Source: GWF2-38-69 sp965228125 (GTDB taxonomy: Bacteria > Verrucomicrobiota > Lentisphaeria > Victivallales > GWF2-38-69). Taken from it: 64,000 nucleotides of DNA. The stretch covers positions 248,001 through 312,000 of the forward strand of contig OZ245791.1 of the NCBI GenBank assembly GCA_965228125.1, in the 5' to 3' direction. The notes below the pieces were generated by a model. The model was not told the origin of the DNA. It ran no database searches and was given only the letters and a program-made list of their open reading frames with translations. The translations under genes and the position numbers were made by a program. Of the stretch, positions 17,761 through 27,345 are shown in pieces (the first letter of the stretch is position 1; every line of letters starts with the position of its first letter).

Positions 17761-18802
17761 TGTTCTGGCCAATTTTCTGGTTGGAACTGGAAAGATTTAA
17801 GATACCTGCGATATCATCAGCGCCTAAAGTAAAATTCAAAACAAAGTTTTTCCCTTTCACTCCATTGGATATCGTATTTAAAAAAGGTAACTGGGTATTG
17901 CTTTTGGCCATCATAAAAATTTGTATCTTTAATAACGGCATATACTGATTGATAAGTCCGTTAAGGGTATTAGCCGCATCTGCATTCCGAAACATTACTG
18001 TGGTATTTACCGTCAACTTGTCAGAAGCCGAGACTGTCAGTGTAGCCCCGATCAGATTTTTTATAATGTTTCTGAGAGATGAAGCCGGACTCTGCGGTTG
18101 TCCGTCAGGTTGTATTTTACCATCCTCCTCTTCAAGTAGAGACCTGATAGCAGGCAGAACAGCAGCGATAACATAGAGTGTTGAGTCTTTGCTGACAAGT
18201 TTTTTTTGTTCAATCAGTCTGCCAGGCAAGGCAATAGGCTTTTTCCCTATGTATCTTGTAGCCAAAGCCACTATCGAATCCAAATAATCAGAAGCAAATA
18301 AGGTGTTTTTATCAGGCATAAACACAAACAAGGAATTACCCTGAGATTCAATTTCTGTTACCTTAAAGCTTGAGGCTTCAATTTGTCTGGTAGTGAGTTT
18401 TGATTTTCCTGGGGCTTCACCAGTAATAATTTTTATCACGCTGTCCTGTGAAATTTCCTTGTTCAGCTTAAAAGCCATAATATAGGATATAGTCTCTTTT
18501 TTCTGGGGCGTATTCTGAACCTGAATCAGATCGACTGAAAATGCAATTTCTGATAAGTCTTTTTCCGACAAACCATTAGCTGCGCCGGATGGATAAATAG
18601 CCGCGATTACATCAGAACTTGCAAACTTTGAAAGGAGATTGTTCTTAATAGCAGTATATATCTTTGTTCCCTGTAATTTTCCGGCGTCAAAATATAGAAC
18701 ACAGTATGAGTTCCGGCTAACCATATAATCGGCAATATTTGAGGCTGTCACTGTAATTGTCGACAACGTGAATAGAATTGCAGCAATAAGTATTTTTTTC
18801 AT
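17750..18802 (-). CDS. Exported protein of unknown function
   Basis: A 350-residue protein with a clear signal peptide (MKKILIAAILFTLSTITVTAS) and no lipobox. I chose the ATG at 18802 rather than the in-frame GTG at 18814 because it gives a standard signal peptide. The mature part alternates strands and helices and resembles the DUF3352-like proteins that report on exported surface or periplasmic repeats, but I cannot assign it to a family. It follows prfB on the same strand within about 20 nt. Confidence 0.6.
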   Translation of the reverse strand: MKKILIAAILFTLSTITVTASNIADYMVSRNSYCVLYFDAGKLQGTKIYTAIKNNLLSKFASSDVIAAIYPSGAANGLSEKDLSEIAFSVDLIQVQNTPQKKETISYIMAFKLNKEISQDSVIKIITGEAPGKSKLTTRQIEASSFKVTEIESQGNSLFVFMPDKNTLFASDYLDSIVALATRYIGKKPIALPGRLIEQKKLVSKDSTLYVIAAVLPAIRSLLEEEDGKIQPDGQPQSPASSLRNIIKNLIGATLTVSASDKLTVNTTVMFRNADAANTLNGLINQYMPLLKIQIFMMAKSNTQLPFLNTISNGVKGKNFVLNFTLGADDIAGILNLSSSNQKIGQNTTL

Positions 18803-18818
18803 TTTAAACGACACTCAT

Positions 18819-19925
18819 TTAAGATTTATGTTTGTTTTTGACCCATGCATCAACGAACTGATCCAAATCCCCGTCAAGGACTGCCCCTGTGTTGCCTGTT
18901 TCCACTTCTGTTCTTAAGTCTTTTACCATTTGATACGGATGAAGGACATAGGATCGTATCTGGTTTCCCCACCCCATTTCAGTCTTGTCACCACTTATAG
19001 AGTTAGCTTCTTTTCTTTTTCCGTCTTCTTTCAATGCAAAAAGTTTTGCTCTTAGCATTTTCATGGCCGTCGCTCTGTTCTTGTGCTGTGAACGTTCAAT
19101 CTGACAGGCAACAACTATCCCGGTGGGAATATGTGTGAGCCTGATAGCGCTATCTGTTTTGTTTACATGCTGACCGCCTGCCCCGCTGCTTCTATAAGTA
19201 TCTATTCTCAAATCCTTTTCGTCTATTTCTATCTCATCGTTGTCCTCTTCGAATTCAGGCATAACCTCGATAGAAGCAAAAGAAGTATGCCTTCTGGCAT
19301 TGCTGTCAAATGGGGATATCCTCACGAGCCTGTGAATTCCTCTTTCTGCTTTAGAATAACCGTAAGCAAAAAGGCCCTTAACCAGAAATGTTGTACTCTT
19401 TATCCCTGCTTCCTCTCCAGGCTGAAATTCTACGATCTCTTCGCTCCACCCACGCCTCTCAAACCATCTTCTGTACATTCTGGAAAGCATAGAAGCCCAG
19501 TCACATGATTCCGTTCCGCCTGCGCCGGCATGGACAGAAATATAAGCATTGTTCTTATCGTATTTGCCGGAGAGAAAACTCAAAAGTTCAGCCCTGTCTA
19601 TTTTGGGAGAGACTTCTTCCCAAAGAAGTTTAGCTTCCTGCAACATATCTTCCGTAGGGTTTTCCATTACAAGTTCAGCCATGGCTGTAAAATCCCCTAA
19701 ATCTTTTGAAAGCCTATCATAACTCTCAAGCACTGTTTTTGCTGCGCTTAGTTCGTTCATCAATACTTGAGACTTTTCTCTGTTATCCCAAAAATCAACC
19801 GCAAGCATCTTTTCTTCAATATCTTTCTTAGACTGAATTTTTTCGTCTATTTTAAGGTGTTTTTTGAGGTTAAAAGTTCGCTCTTTTGCATCATTAACAA
19901 ATGTATTAAGTTCATCAATGGTCAT
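18819..19925 (-). CDS. prfB: Peptide chain release factor 2
   Basis: RF2 terminates translation at UGA and UAA codons. The 368-residue protein carries the stop-codon-reading SPF tripeptide in VRISPFDSNARRHTSFAS and the catalytic GGQ in RSSGAGGQHVNKTDSAIRL (around 245). The SPF motif separates it from RF1, which carries PxT. The frame is continuous from an ATG at 19925: the in-frame UGA and +1 programmed frameshift that regulate RF2 in most bacteria are absent near codon 25, so autoregulation by frameshifting is not expected here. Confidence 0.97.
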   Translation of the reverse strand: MTIDELNTFVNDAKERTFNLKKHLKIDEKIQSKKDIEEKMLAVDFWDNREKSQVLMNELSAAKTVLESYDRLSKDLGDFTAMAELVMENPTEDMLQEAKLLWEEVSPKIDRAELLSFLSGKYDKNNAYISVHAGAGGTESCDWASMLSRMYRRWFERRGWSEEIVEFQPGEEAGIKSTTFLVKGLFAYGYSKAERGIHRLVRISPFDSNARRHTSFASIEVMPEFEEDNDEIEIDEKDLRIDTYRSSGAGGQHVNKTDSAIRLTHIPTGIVVACQIERSQHKNRATAMKMLRAKLFALKEDGKRKEANSISGDKTEMGWGNQIRSYVLHPYQMVKDLRTEVETGNTGAVLDGDLDQFVDAWVKNKHKS

Positions 19926-20052
19926 ATAAACAGTTTACTCCGCTGTAAAAATCTTAGATAAATGCTAATTGATATGATATTATATGGAACAACTTAATGA
20001 AAGTAATTCTAGTAATAAACTGATTCTAATTTTAGTGCAAGGGATAGTTTGT

Positions 20053-21123
20053 ATGTTTAACAAGCAGAGTAAAGATTTCCTGAAAAAGTTACTTATGACT
20101 TCATCGCCATCAGGCTTTGAATGTTTCGCAGGCAGGGTTTACAGAGAATATCTGGAAACTTTCTGCGATAGAGTATTTACCGACATTATGGGAAACAGTT
20201 TCGGGATAATCAATGAGGAAGCACCATTCAAAGTAATGCTGGCCGGGCATTATGATGAAATCGGGTTTCAGGTTGTTCATATTTGCGACAATGGTTATTT
20301 ATATTTCCGTTCAGTCGGAGGAATAGATAAAATCACTCTTCCTGGCACAGAAGTAGAAATACTTACAGAAAATGGCAAAGTTCCCGGTGTTATCGGGAAA
20401 AAACCCATACATCTGGTGGAAGTTAAAGATAGGGATAAATCAATCGAAATAAAAGACCTGTGGATTGATATAGGCGTTTCGGATAAGAAGTCAGCAGAAG
20501 AACTTATCTCTATCGGCGACCCGGTAGCTTTCAAACCTAACTATACAATGCTTCGAAATGACCGGCTAATATCGAAGAGTCTGGACGACAAAATCGGCGC
20601 ATTTATTGCGGCGGAAGTTATTAAGTCGCTGACTTTGAAAAAAATCAAGAATATAGGCATATACTGTGTCGGAACTGTACAGGAAGAAGTCGGTTTGAGG
20701 GGAGCGCAGACAGCCGCTTTCAGTATTCACCCTAATGTAGGTTTTGCTATAGATGTTGGTTTTGCTACAGACACTCCTGATATCAATGTAAGGCAATACG
20801 GTATGATAAAACTCGGAAATGGGCCAATTCTTCATAGAAATGCCGACAACAACATAGTTCTGGGCAAAATATTACGTGAGACTGCCAAGAAAAAGAAAAT
20901 TGACTATCAGGAAGATGCAGGAGCCAGAGCTTCAGGCGGAACAGACACCTCAGCCATTCAATTAACCAAGAGCGGCGTAGCTACAGCTCTGATAAGCATC
21001 CCAAATAGGTATATGCACACGCAAGTAGAAATGATTGATATGAAAGATGTCGAAAATGCAGTAAGACTCCTGTCAGAGACAATATCAGTCCTGCAAACAG
21101 AGCAAAGCTTCATCCCTGAATGA
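20053..21123 (+). CDS. M42 family metallopeptidase (tetrahedral aminopeptidase type)
   Basis: A 356-residue dinuclear-metal aminopeptidase related to PepA/FrvX/TET. Metal and catalytic residues are seen in AGHYDEIGF, ISKSLDDKIGAF, VGTVQEEVGLRGA (catalytic Glu pair) and GGTDTSAIQLT. The frame is open from an ATG at 19984, but the family's usual N-terminus matches the ATG at 20053 (MFNKQSKDFLKKLLMTSSPSGFE), which has AAGGGA 8 nt upstream; I prefer that start. Such enzymes form large tetrahedral particles that finish peptide breakdown in the cytoplasm. It precedes holA by 20 nt. Confidence 0.93.
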   Translation: MFNKQSKDFLKKLLMTSSPSGFECFAGRVYREYLETFCDRVFTDIMGNSFGIINEEAPFKVMLAGHYDEIGFQVVHICDNGYLYFRSVGGIDKITLPGTEVEILTENGKVPGVIGKKPIHLVEVKDRDKSIEIKDLWIDIGVSDKKSAEELISIGDPVAFKPNYTMLRNDRLISKSLDDKIGAFIAAEVIKSLTLKKIKNIGIYCVGTVQEEVGLRGAQTAAFSIHPNVGFAIDVGFATDTPDINVRQYGMIKLGNGPILHRNADNNIVLGKILRETAKKKKIDYQEDAGARASGGTDTSAIQLTKSGVATALISIPNRYMHTQVEMIDMKDVENAVRLLSETISVLQTEQSFIPE

Positions 21124-21143
21124 ATATGGGAAACAACTCATAA

Positions 21144-22247
21144 ATGAAAAATTTCATCCTCATTACAGGCAATGATGAACTCTCCATCAAGAGAGAAGCT
21201 ATGGCTATTTCTTCTACTTTAAAAGAATCGCTAAGCGACAATGTTTCATTCGAAATGATTGATGGCGATTCTGAAAAGAAAAAACTCTCTGAAAGCATAG
21301 GCGCCTTCATTGACAGCGTAAACACTCCTTCTTTTTTCTCTGACAAGAGAGCTATATGGTTAAAAAATGTCCCTTTCGATATAGTCTGTGAATCCGAAAA
21401 AAAAACAAAAGAAGACAAGACGCTCAAAGACCTCCTGTTGCAATCACTGGAAAATGAAATTTCCAATGAAAATCTCAAGATACTCATTAGCGGTCCACAT
21501 CTGCCAAAAAAAACAGCCATCTACAAGTTTTTCAAAGAAAATGGCCAACTCATTGAACTTAATGAGATATCTTCCTTTGACTCAGATTTTCAGGCAAACA
21601 TAACAGCTAAGATTAGAGAATTCTTCAAAAATGACGGCAAGAGGATCAATAATGAAGCTATCGATTTTATAGCTAATGCTTCAGGGACAAACAGCGGAAG
21701 GCTATCAGCAGAGATGGAGAAAGTCTCTGCCTACACAGATGGCAAGGTTTCAGTAGAAGTGGAAGACTGTAAGGCAATATGTTCCAAAACTTACGAAATG
21801 GCAATATGGGCTTTTTCCGAAGCTCTGGCAGCAAAAAACATTAAAGATGCCCTTTATTCACTGAATATTCTAATAGATAATCCTCAACCCAAGGATAAGT
21901 CTTCGCCAGAACTACCCTTGCTCTATACAGCTGTCAGAAAGTTCAAAGATATTTTGAACATGAAATCAGCCGCTCAGAAACTGAACATCAAAGGAGCACA
22001 CAACTATTATACATTTAAAGCAAAGTTCGAATCTGTTGATAAAACATTATTACCAGACTCAATTTCAAAAATTCACCCTTTCAAGGCTTTTAAATCCTAT
22101 GAACAGTCTTTAAAATTTGGTGAAAGAGAGTTAGCCAATATTTTCTCAGCACTTCTGAACGCTAATATTGAATTGGTTTCCGGTAACCAGACGTTAAGGC
22201 TTGTTCTGGAGAATTTAACTTCATTGATTTGCTCAAAACAAACATAG
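21144..22247 (+). CDS. holA: DNA polymerase III subunit delta
   Basis: HolA is the clamp-loader delta subunit that opens the sliding clamp. The 367-residue protein has the typical start FILITGNDELSIKREAMAIS, a TPSFFSDKRAIWLKNV stretch, and the helical collar region with SGTNSGRLSAEMEKVSAY. Like other delta subunits it has no functional Walker motifs. Sequence conservation in this family is low; the call rests on overall pattern, length and the N-terminal motif. It lies between the M42 peptidase gene and nadB on the same strand. Confidence 0.88.
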   Translation: MKNFILITGNDELSIKREAMAISSTLKESLSDNVSFEMIDGDSEKKKLSESIGAFIDSVNTPSFFSDKRAIWLKNVPFDIVCESEKKTKEDKTLKDLLLQSLENEISNENLKILISGPHLPKKTAIYKFFKENGQLIELNEISSFDSDFQANITAKIREFFKNDGKRINNEAIDFIANASGTNSGRLSAEMEKVSAYTDGKVSVEVEDCKAICSKTYEMAIWAFSEALAAKNIKDALYSLNILIDNPQPKDKSSPELPLLYTAVRKFKDILNMKSAAQKLNIKGAHNYYTFKAKFESVDKTLLPDSISKIHPFKAFKSYEQSLKFGERELANIFSALLNANIELVSGNQTLRLVLENLTSLICSKQT

Positions 22248-22258
22248 GTTTCTAGGCC

Positions 22259-23905
22259 ATGAACAATGAGAAGCATTTTTTCGATCATCTTGTCATAGGA
22301 AGCGGCGCTGCCGGACTTTCTGCTGCTCTCAGGCTCTCCAAACTCGGAACCGTCGCAGTTGTTACAAAAAAGCATCTTGACGATACTAACACATGGAATG
22401 CGCAAGGCGGAGTAGCCTGCGTTGTTGATGACAAAGATACCTATGAAGAACATATCAAAGACACTATTAATGCCGGAGCAAATCTCTGCAATGAAGAAGT
22501 CGCCAGAAAAATTATAACAAACGGCCCTGAATGCCTGGAATCCCTGATATCTATGGGAGCACATTTCACAACCAGAGGAGAAATGGGAGAAGAAAAGAAT
22601 TCAACCGAATTTCATCTTGGGATGGAAGGCGGGCATCACAAGAGAAGAATTCTGCATGCTGGTGACATCACAGGAAATGAAATTCAAAGAGCTCTAATTG
22701 ATACCTGCAAAAAGAACAGAAATATAACGCTCTTTGAAAATCACGCCGCAATTGACCTTATTACAAGCTGGCGATTGGGATGGATAGGCAATAACTTCTG
22801 TTTGGGAGCCTATGTTCTTGATGGAGATGCCAATGAAGTTAAAACTTTCCTCTCATACTCTACTACTCTTGCCACAGGCGGAGCAGGAAAAGTTTATCTA
22901 TACACAAGCAATCCCGATGTCGCATGCGGAGGCGGAATAGCTATGGGCTACAGGGCCAATGCAAAAATAGCCAATATGGAGTTTTTCCAGTTCCACCCGA
23001 CTATTCTACATTCGCCCCAACATAAGACATTTTTAATCAGCGAAGCAGTGAGAGGAGAAGGCGGTATCCTCAAAATAAAGAACAGCAAAGACACACTTGT
23101 TGAATTTATGCATAAATACAATGAAATGCAAAGCTTGGCACCTCGTGATATTGTAGCCAGAGCTATAGATAACGAGATGAAAAAGACAGGACAGGAATGT
23201 GCGTATATTGATATTCGGAAACACGAAAAAGAGTTCTTAACTAGCAGATTCCCTAACATTTATAAAAAATGTCTCGAAATCGGTGTAGATATGAGCAAAG
23301 ACCCTATTCCTGTTGTCCCTGCTGCTCACTACTGCTGCGGAGGAGTACTGACCGATTCGAATGGCTTTACCGGAATCAACGGGTTATACGCAGCAGGAGA
23401 AACTGCCTGTAATGGTTTTCATGGAGCAAACAGGCTGGCCAGCAACAGTTTGCTTGAAGCATTGGTTGTTCCGAAATTTGTAGCTGAAGATGTCGCTCAA
23501 AAACTCGATGGTCTGAAAACAGGAAGGCCTTCAGGAAATATACCGGATTGGAAAACAGGCAATGCCACCGATTCGGATGAATTAGTCGTAATTTATCATA
23601 ACTGGGACGAAATAAGAAGATTCATGTGGGACTATGTCGGAATTGTAAGAACCAACAAAAGGCTCGAAAGAGCTAAAGCCAGAATAAGAAACATCAGAAA
23701 AGAAATAGAAAAATATTATTGGGATTTTTTCATCTCTCTGGATTTAATAGAGCTCAGAGATCTTTCCACAGTTGCTGAAATCATAATTGACTCAGCTCTT
23801 CAAAGAAAGGAAAGCCGTGGCTTGCACTTTAACTCAGACTATCCTAAAAGGGAACCCCAATATGACCTCATAAACACTATAATATCAAAAACTCATGCCA
23901 TCTAA
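22259..23905 (+). CDS. nadB: L-aspartate oxidase
   Basis: NadB oxidises L-aspartate to iminoaspartate, the first step of de novo NAD synthesis; in anaerobes fumarate serves as electron acceptor. The 548-residue flavoprotein has the FAD-binding GSGAAGLSAALRLSKLG, the NTWNAQGGVACV segment, the catalytic-region HHKRRILHAGD, and GLYAAGETACNGFHGANRLA. The C-terminal helical domain is present. It overlaps the next gene by 11 nt. nadA and nadC are not in the window. The sequence clearly fits NadB better than succinate dehydrogenase subunit A. Confidence 0.95.
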   Translation: MNNEKHFFDHLVIGSGAAGLSAALRLSKLGTVAVVTKKHLDDTNTWNAQGGVACVVDDKDTYEEHIKDTINAGANLCNEEVARKIITNGPECLESLISMGAHFTTRGEMGEEKNSTEFHLGMEGGHHKRRILHAGDITGNEIQRALIDTCKKNRNITLFENHAAIDLITSWRLGWIGNNFCLGAYVLDGDANEVKTFLSYSTTLATGGAGKVYLYTSNPDVACGGGIAMGYRANAKIANMEFFQFHPTILHSPQHKTFLISEAVRGEGGILKIKNSKDTLVEFMHKYNEMQSLAPRDIVARAIDNEMKKTGQECAYIDIRKHEKEFLTSRFPNIYKKCLEIGVDMSKDPIPVVPAAHYCCGGVLTDSNGFTGINGLYAAGETACNGFHGANRLASNSLLEALVVPKFVAEDVAQKLDGLKTGRPSGNIPDWKTGNATDSDELVVIYHNWDEIRRFMWDYVGIVRTNKRLERAKARIRNIRKEIEKYYWDFFISLDLIELRDLSTVAEIIIDSALQRKESRGLHFNSDYPKREPQYDLINTIISKTHAI

Positions 23906-25217
23906 AAAAAATTTTATCACCAGGAACATAGATCTGAACGAACATTTGGGCTCTCACGCCGTTACGGAAATCATCTACAAACTCAACCGCCATGGGTTTG
24001 AAACTTATCTAGTCGGAGGTGCCGTTAGAGACCTCCTCATTAACAGAACTCCGAAAGACTACGATGTTTCCACTTCGGCCACTCCGGAGGAAGTGAGAGA
24101 AGTTTTCTCGAGACGAAGAGCAAGAATAATCGGAAGAAGGTTCAAAATAGTACATATCAGAGACGGCAATCACATCATAGAAGTTAGTACATTCCGAAAA
24201 AGTCCATCTAAAAGTGACATACAGGAGCAGGAAAAAGAATTAGCTCTTGAGCGTGAAAAAGAAATAGAGAACATTGAAGAACAACACTCCCATAGTGACA
24301 AAATTCATCATCACCAGCACGACAAAGACAATGGCTCTCTTATAATCAGAAATGACAACGAATACGGAACTTCTTATGAAGATGCGTGGAGAAGGGATTT
24401 TACAGTAAATGCCATTTTTTACGACCCTATAAAAAAGAAAATTATCGACTACACATCAAACGGTTTGTCTGATTTAGAGAACAAGACAGTAAGAGCCATC
24501 GGGGATCCGAAAATAAGGTTTTCTGAAGATCCCGTAAGAATGCTTAGAGCTTTAAAACTCGTCGGACAGTACGGCTTCACCCTTGATGAAAACACTCAAA
24601 ATGCCCTCATAGGGATGATCAATGACATCAAACTAGCTTCTCTTTCGAGATTAACTTTAGAACTGGAAAAAATACTCTTAAAACCGTACTCATGGAAGAT
24701 ACTCAATGTCTTTTATGAATATGGTTTCTTGTCATCTTTTCTGCCTAATCTGCATGCGTCCTTTCAGTCAGGTGAAGCAAAGTTGTCCATGGAACTGCTC
24801 AAAACCAGATGTGAGTACCTGTCTAAGAACAAGATACCTGATTCATTGACCAACGCGATGGCTGTCATGGCTTTACCTTACATCGCATCCAAATTCTCAG
24901 GAAAATACGACAATATCACCCACATGTACGAACACGAAGACAAGAAACCAATGAGGAAAGTGCTGAGAGAGGTTTTTTATCCGATGAACTTTCCAAGATG
25001 GATGATTTGCGAGGCTGTAGATGCGATTTTTATGCAGCACAGACTGTTTACCGGCGAAAAATGTTTCAAATCCAGAAAACACCGTTCATTTTTCTCCGCC
25101 TTTGATCTTGCCAGACTCATTAATCACTGCATAGTCAAAGATGACAAATTCGAGGATTTCTGGGTAAATGTCTTCAACAAAAACCAATCCGTAAGAAGGC
25201 GTCCCCGAAACAATTAG
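23895..25217 (+). CDS. pcnB: Class II poly(A) polymerase / tRNA nucleotidyltransferase family, PcnB-like
   Basis: A 440-residue nucleotidyltransferase. The catalytic head shows YLVGGAVRDLLINRTPKDYDV with the metal-binding DYD, then RRFKIVHI and the DAWRRDFTVNA motif. The region EDPVRMLRALKLVGQYGF matches the neck. The order and the RRARIIGRRF stretch resemble PcnB poly(A) polymerase more than CCA-adding enzyme, but the two cannot be fully separated by eye. An unusual charged insert sits between the DYD motif and the RRDFTVNA motif (about residues 110-150); it is rich in Glu/Lys and then His (HHHQHDKD). The gene overlaps nadB by 11 nt. Confidence 0.88.
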   Translation: MPSKKNFITRNIDLNEHLGSHAVTEIIYKLNRHGFETYLVGGAVRDLLINRTPKDYDVSTSATPEEVREVFSRRRARIIGRRFKIVHIRDGNHIIEVSTFRKSPSKSDIQEQEKELALEREKEIENIEEQHSHSDKIHHHQHDKDNGSLIIRNDNEYGTSYEDAWRRDFTVNAIFYDPIKKKIIDYTSNGLSDLENKTVRAIGDPKIRFSEDPVRMLRALKLVGQYGFTLDENTQNALIGMINDIKLASLSRLTLELEKILLKPYSWKILNVFYEYGFLSSFLPNLHASFQSGEAKLSMELLKTRCEYLSKNKIPDSLTNAMAVMALPYIASKFSGKYDNITHMYEHEDKKPMRKVLREVFYPMNFPRWMICEAVDAIFMQHRLFTGEKCFKSRKHRSFFSAFDLARLINHCIVKDDKFEDFWVNVFNKNQSVRRRPRNN

Positions 25218-25659
25218 AATTTATCCCTGCATCATAAACGGGAAAGTTGGTTGAAAAGTTCTGTAGTAATTTTTCCCTTCACAAAAAAGGGCTTTAGAGC
25301 TTTAGGAAAGTGGAGACAAAGAAACGCAGAAACTAACAGAAAAGAGCTTGCGGTTTTTCTGTGTTTTAAAAATCTTTGCTTGTTTTGGAAAACTATCTAA
25401 AAAAAGCAGAAAAGATTTTTAAAAGTTTCCGTTTCGGGTCGAGTACCTCTAAGCGTCCCTAGAGAGGAAAATTTTCTACTAAAAATTACTATCTAAGACT
25501 CTGTCTAGCAAAAAATGATTATGTTTACATACATATAAGAAATACATATGCATCATTATTCTGTAAGATATAATATATGTATGACTGTTTTATGGTATTA
25601 ATTTATATATATTAAATTCTTATCAATGTTATGTGATATAAAACAGTAAGAATCGAATT
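25218..25659. other. 442-nt AT-rich intergenic region at start of accessory zone
   Basis: No credible gene, tRNA or terminator is seen. A-rich stretches with scattered purine runs fill the first 220 nt, and the rest is very AT-rich with short palindromes such as ATACATATGCAT. An inverted repeat (25584-25593 and 25638-25647) lies just before the nuclease gene and is listed separately. Confidence 0.6.
25584..25647. promoter_or_regulatory. Inverted repeat upstream of nuclease gene, possible operator
   Basis: Two perfect 10-nt arms, ACTGTTTTAT at 25584-25593 and ATAAAACAGT at 25638-25647, are separated by 44 nt and end 12 nt before the ATG at 25660. The spacing fits a pair of operator half-sites or a long RNA stem that would mask the ribosome site. 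No function is proven. Confidence 0.4.
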
Positions 25660-27345
25660 ATGATGAGAAAGACTGATTTGATAATAAAAGACATAAAAGA
25701 ATTGATAACTAGAAAAGGATACATTTATGCCCTTTGTATGATTCTTTTTGAGGATTTTCATATTGACCCTGAACAATTGCATGAGATTGATAATAGGTCG
25801 AGATTAAGCATAAAAGAATCCTCTTTATTACTAGGATTTCTTATCCAGAATAAAATTAATTTTTCAACCCCAAATACACCACAAGATTTAATTAACCTAA
25901 AACAAAAAACTTATGAATTGATGGAGGAACTACACAATTCTTTCAAAATTCCATTCTTTGAGAAATTAAAAACTCTTAAGCAAGAACCTAAACTTGAGAA
26001 TTACAGACAAGAGCAGAAAGAGTTTTTTGGTAAAGGTGATATGCTCATAGAACCAATATTCTATTCTGGGACAGGTGTATATGATTTTCAGTATTTGGAT
26101 TTCTTGGAAAAGAAATACAAATATGATAAAGACTGGTTATTTAAAAACAGAAACTTTGATATTAGAAAATCGAAAAATATTGTTATACAAATTAAAAATA
26201 TTCTTCAAACGAAATCTCAAAAGATTCGTTTATATGGTTTAAAGGAAAATATACCTAAAATTATTGCGAATCTGAAAAAAGAAGATCCAGTTAAAAATTG
26301 GGAACAATATACGAAAGAGATACTTTCAATGATGGATATATATCAATATGTTGAACTGTTTTTTGAAAATTCAAGTAGTAAAAAGGATTTAAGCACTGGA
26401 GAGATTAGAGCAGAAGGATGGAGATCGTTTTATGAAGGGTTAATTGAATTATTTGTTATTAGAAAATCTGATTTTGATGACCAAATTGAAATTAGCTCTT
26501 TTCTTGACAACTTTTCTATTTCGCTTGAAGAAAATTTGAATTCTCAATTTCTGGGGATTGGTAGTTTTAATCTAATAAATGCTAAACCTATTATTCGGCT
26601 AGACAAGGATAGATACTTGGTTCTTATTAGTTTTCTGCTATCTGAGGCAGTTTACGAAAGTCCTTTCTATTGGATGTGGAATGATAAACCTTACAGAGAT
26701 CAACTTAGTAAAAATAGAGGTACAACTGGAGAAGAAATTGCATATGATTTTTTATCAGAAATATTCGGTAAGGATAAAACTTTTAAAACCGTAAAAATTA
26801 CGACTAAAAAGGGGCAAGATGACACAGATATTGATGTTCTTTGCCTTCTTGGAAGTAAGGCACTTTGCGTACAAGTTAAATCTAAAAAACTTACTGAGTT
26901 TTCAAGAACAGGAAATGATGAACAGTTGCAACAAGATTTTAAGTTAGCAGTCCAAGATGCATATGAACAGGGACTCATATCACATAGAAAGATACTTGAA
27001 AAGCAATCAAAATTTTTTGATGTAAATGGCAATGAAATAAACCTTTCAGAAGATATAGATGATGTCTACATTATGGGAATTACGACTGAAAATTACCCAT
27101 CATTAACTCATCAAACTCATGTAATGATAGATAAAAAAGGAGATGATCCATATCCAATAGTTCTAACTATTTTTGACTTGGAGTTAATAAGTTATTATTT
27201 CAATGATCCTTATGACTTTTTGTATTATATTAGGCAAAGAACTTCACTGATGGATTATTTCAAAGCTGATGAAGAGATGGGTTTTTTAGCTTATCATTTA
27301 AATCAAAAACTGTGGAAAATCCAGGATCTGACATATGTCTTATAG
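25660..27345 (+). CDS. PD-(D/E)XK nuclease-domain protein, probable 5' part of a frameshifted gene
   Basis: A 561-residue protein of unrecognised overall family. Residues about 350-430 form a restriction-endonuclease-like core: GEEIAYDFL, then DDTDIDVLCLL and ALCVQVKSKK, which together give the Asp...Asp-(x)-Gln-x-Lys pattern of PD-(D/E)XK nucleases. The N-terminal 300 residues are helical without recognised motifs. The frame ends in LNQKLWK plus eight residues, while the overlapping +2 frame continues with LIDSSIAQLIDRNYYP and a SEC-C zinc motif (next entry). One extra A in the AAAA run near 27315 would join them. Base composition is more AT-rich than the chromosome genes to the left, suggesting acquisition. 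Function, perhaps defence, is inference. Confidence 0.7.
   Translation: MMRKTDLIIKDIKELITRKGYIYALCMILFEDFHIDPEQLHEIDNRSRLSIKESSLLLGFLIQNKINFSTPNTPQDLINLKQKTYELMEELHNSFKIPFFEKLKTLKQEPKLENYRQEQKEFFGKGDMLIEPIFYSGTGVYDFQYLDFLEKKYKYDKDWLFKNRNFDIRKSKNIVIQIKNILQTKSQKIRLYGLKENIPKIIANLKKEDPVKNWEQYTKEILSMMDIYQYVELFFENSSSKKDLSTGEIRAEGWRSFYEGLIELFVIRKSDFDDQIEISSFLDNFSISLEENLNSQFLGIGSFNLINAKPIIRLDKDRYLVLISFLLSEAVYESPFYWMWNDKPYRDQLSKNRGTTGEEIAYDFLSEIFGKDKTFKTVKITTKKGQDDTDIDVLCLLGSKALCVQVKSKKLTEFSRTGNDEQLQQDFKLAVQDAYEQGLISHRKILEKQSKFFDVNGNEINLSEDIDDVYIMGITTENYPSLTHQTHVMIDKKGDDPYPIVLTIFDLELISYYFNDPYDFLYYIRQRTSLMDYFKADEEMGFLAYHLNQKLWKIQDLTYVL

Noticed and set aside
19131..19508. 125-codon plus-strand frame antisense to prfB
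   Set aside because: Shadow of a strongly conserved gene; no ribosome site or motif.
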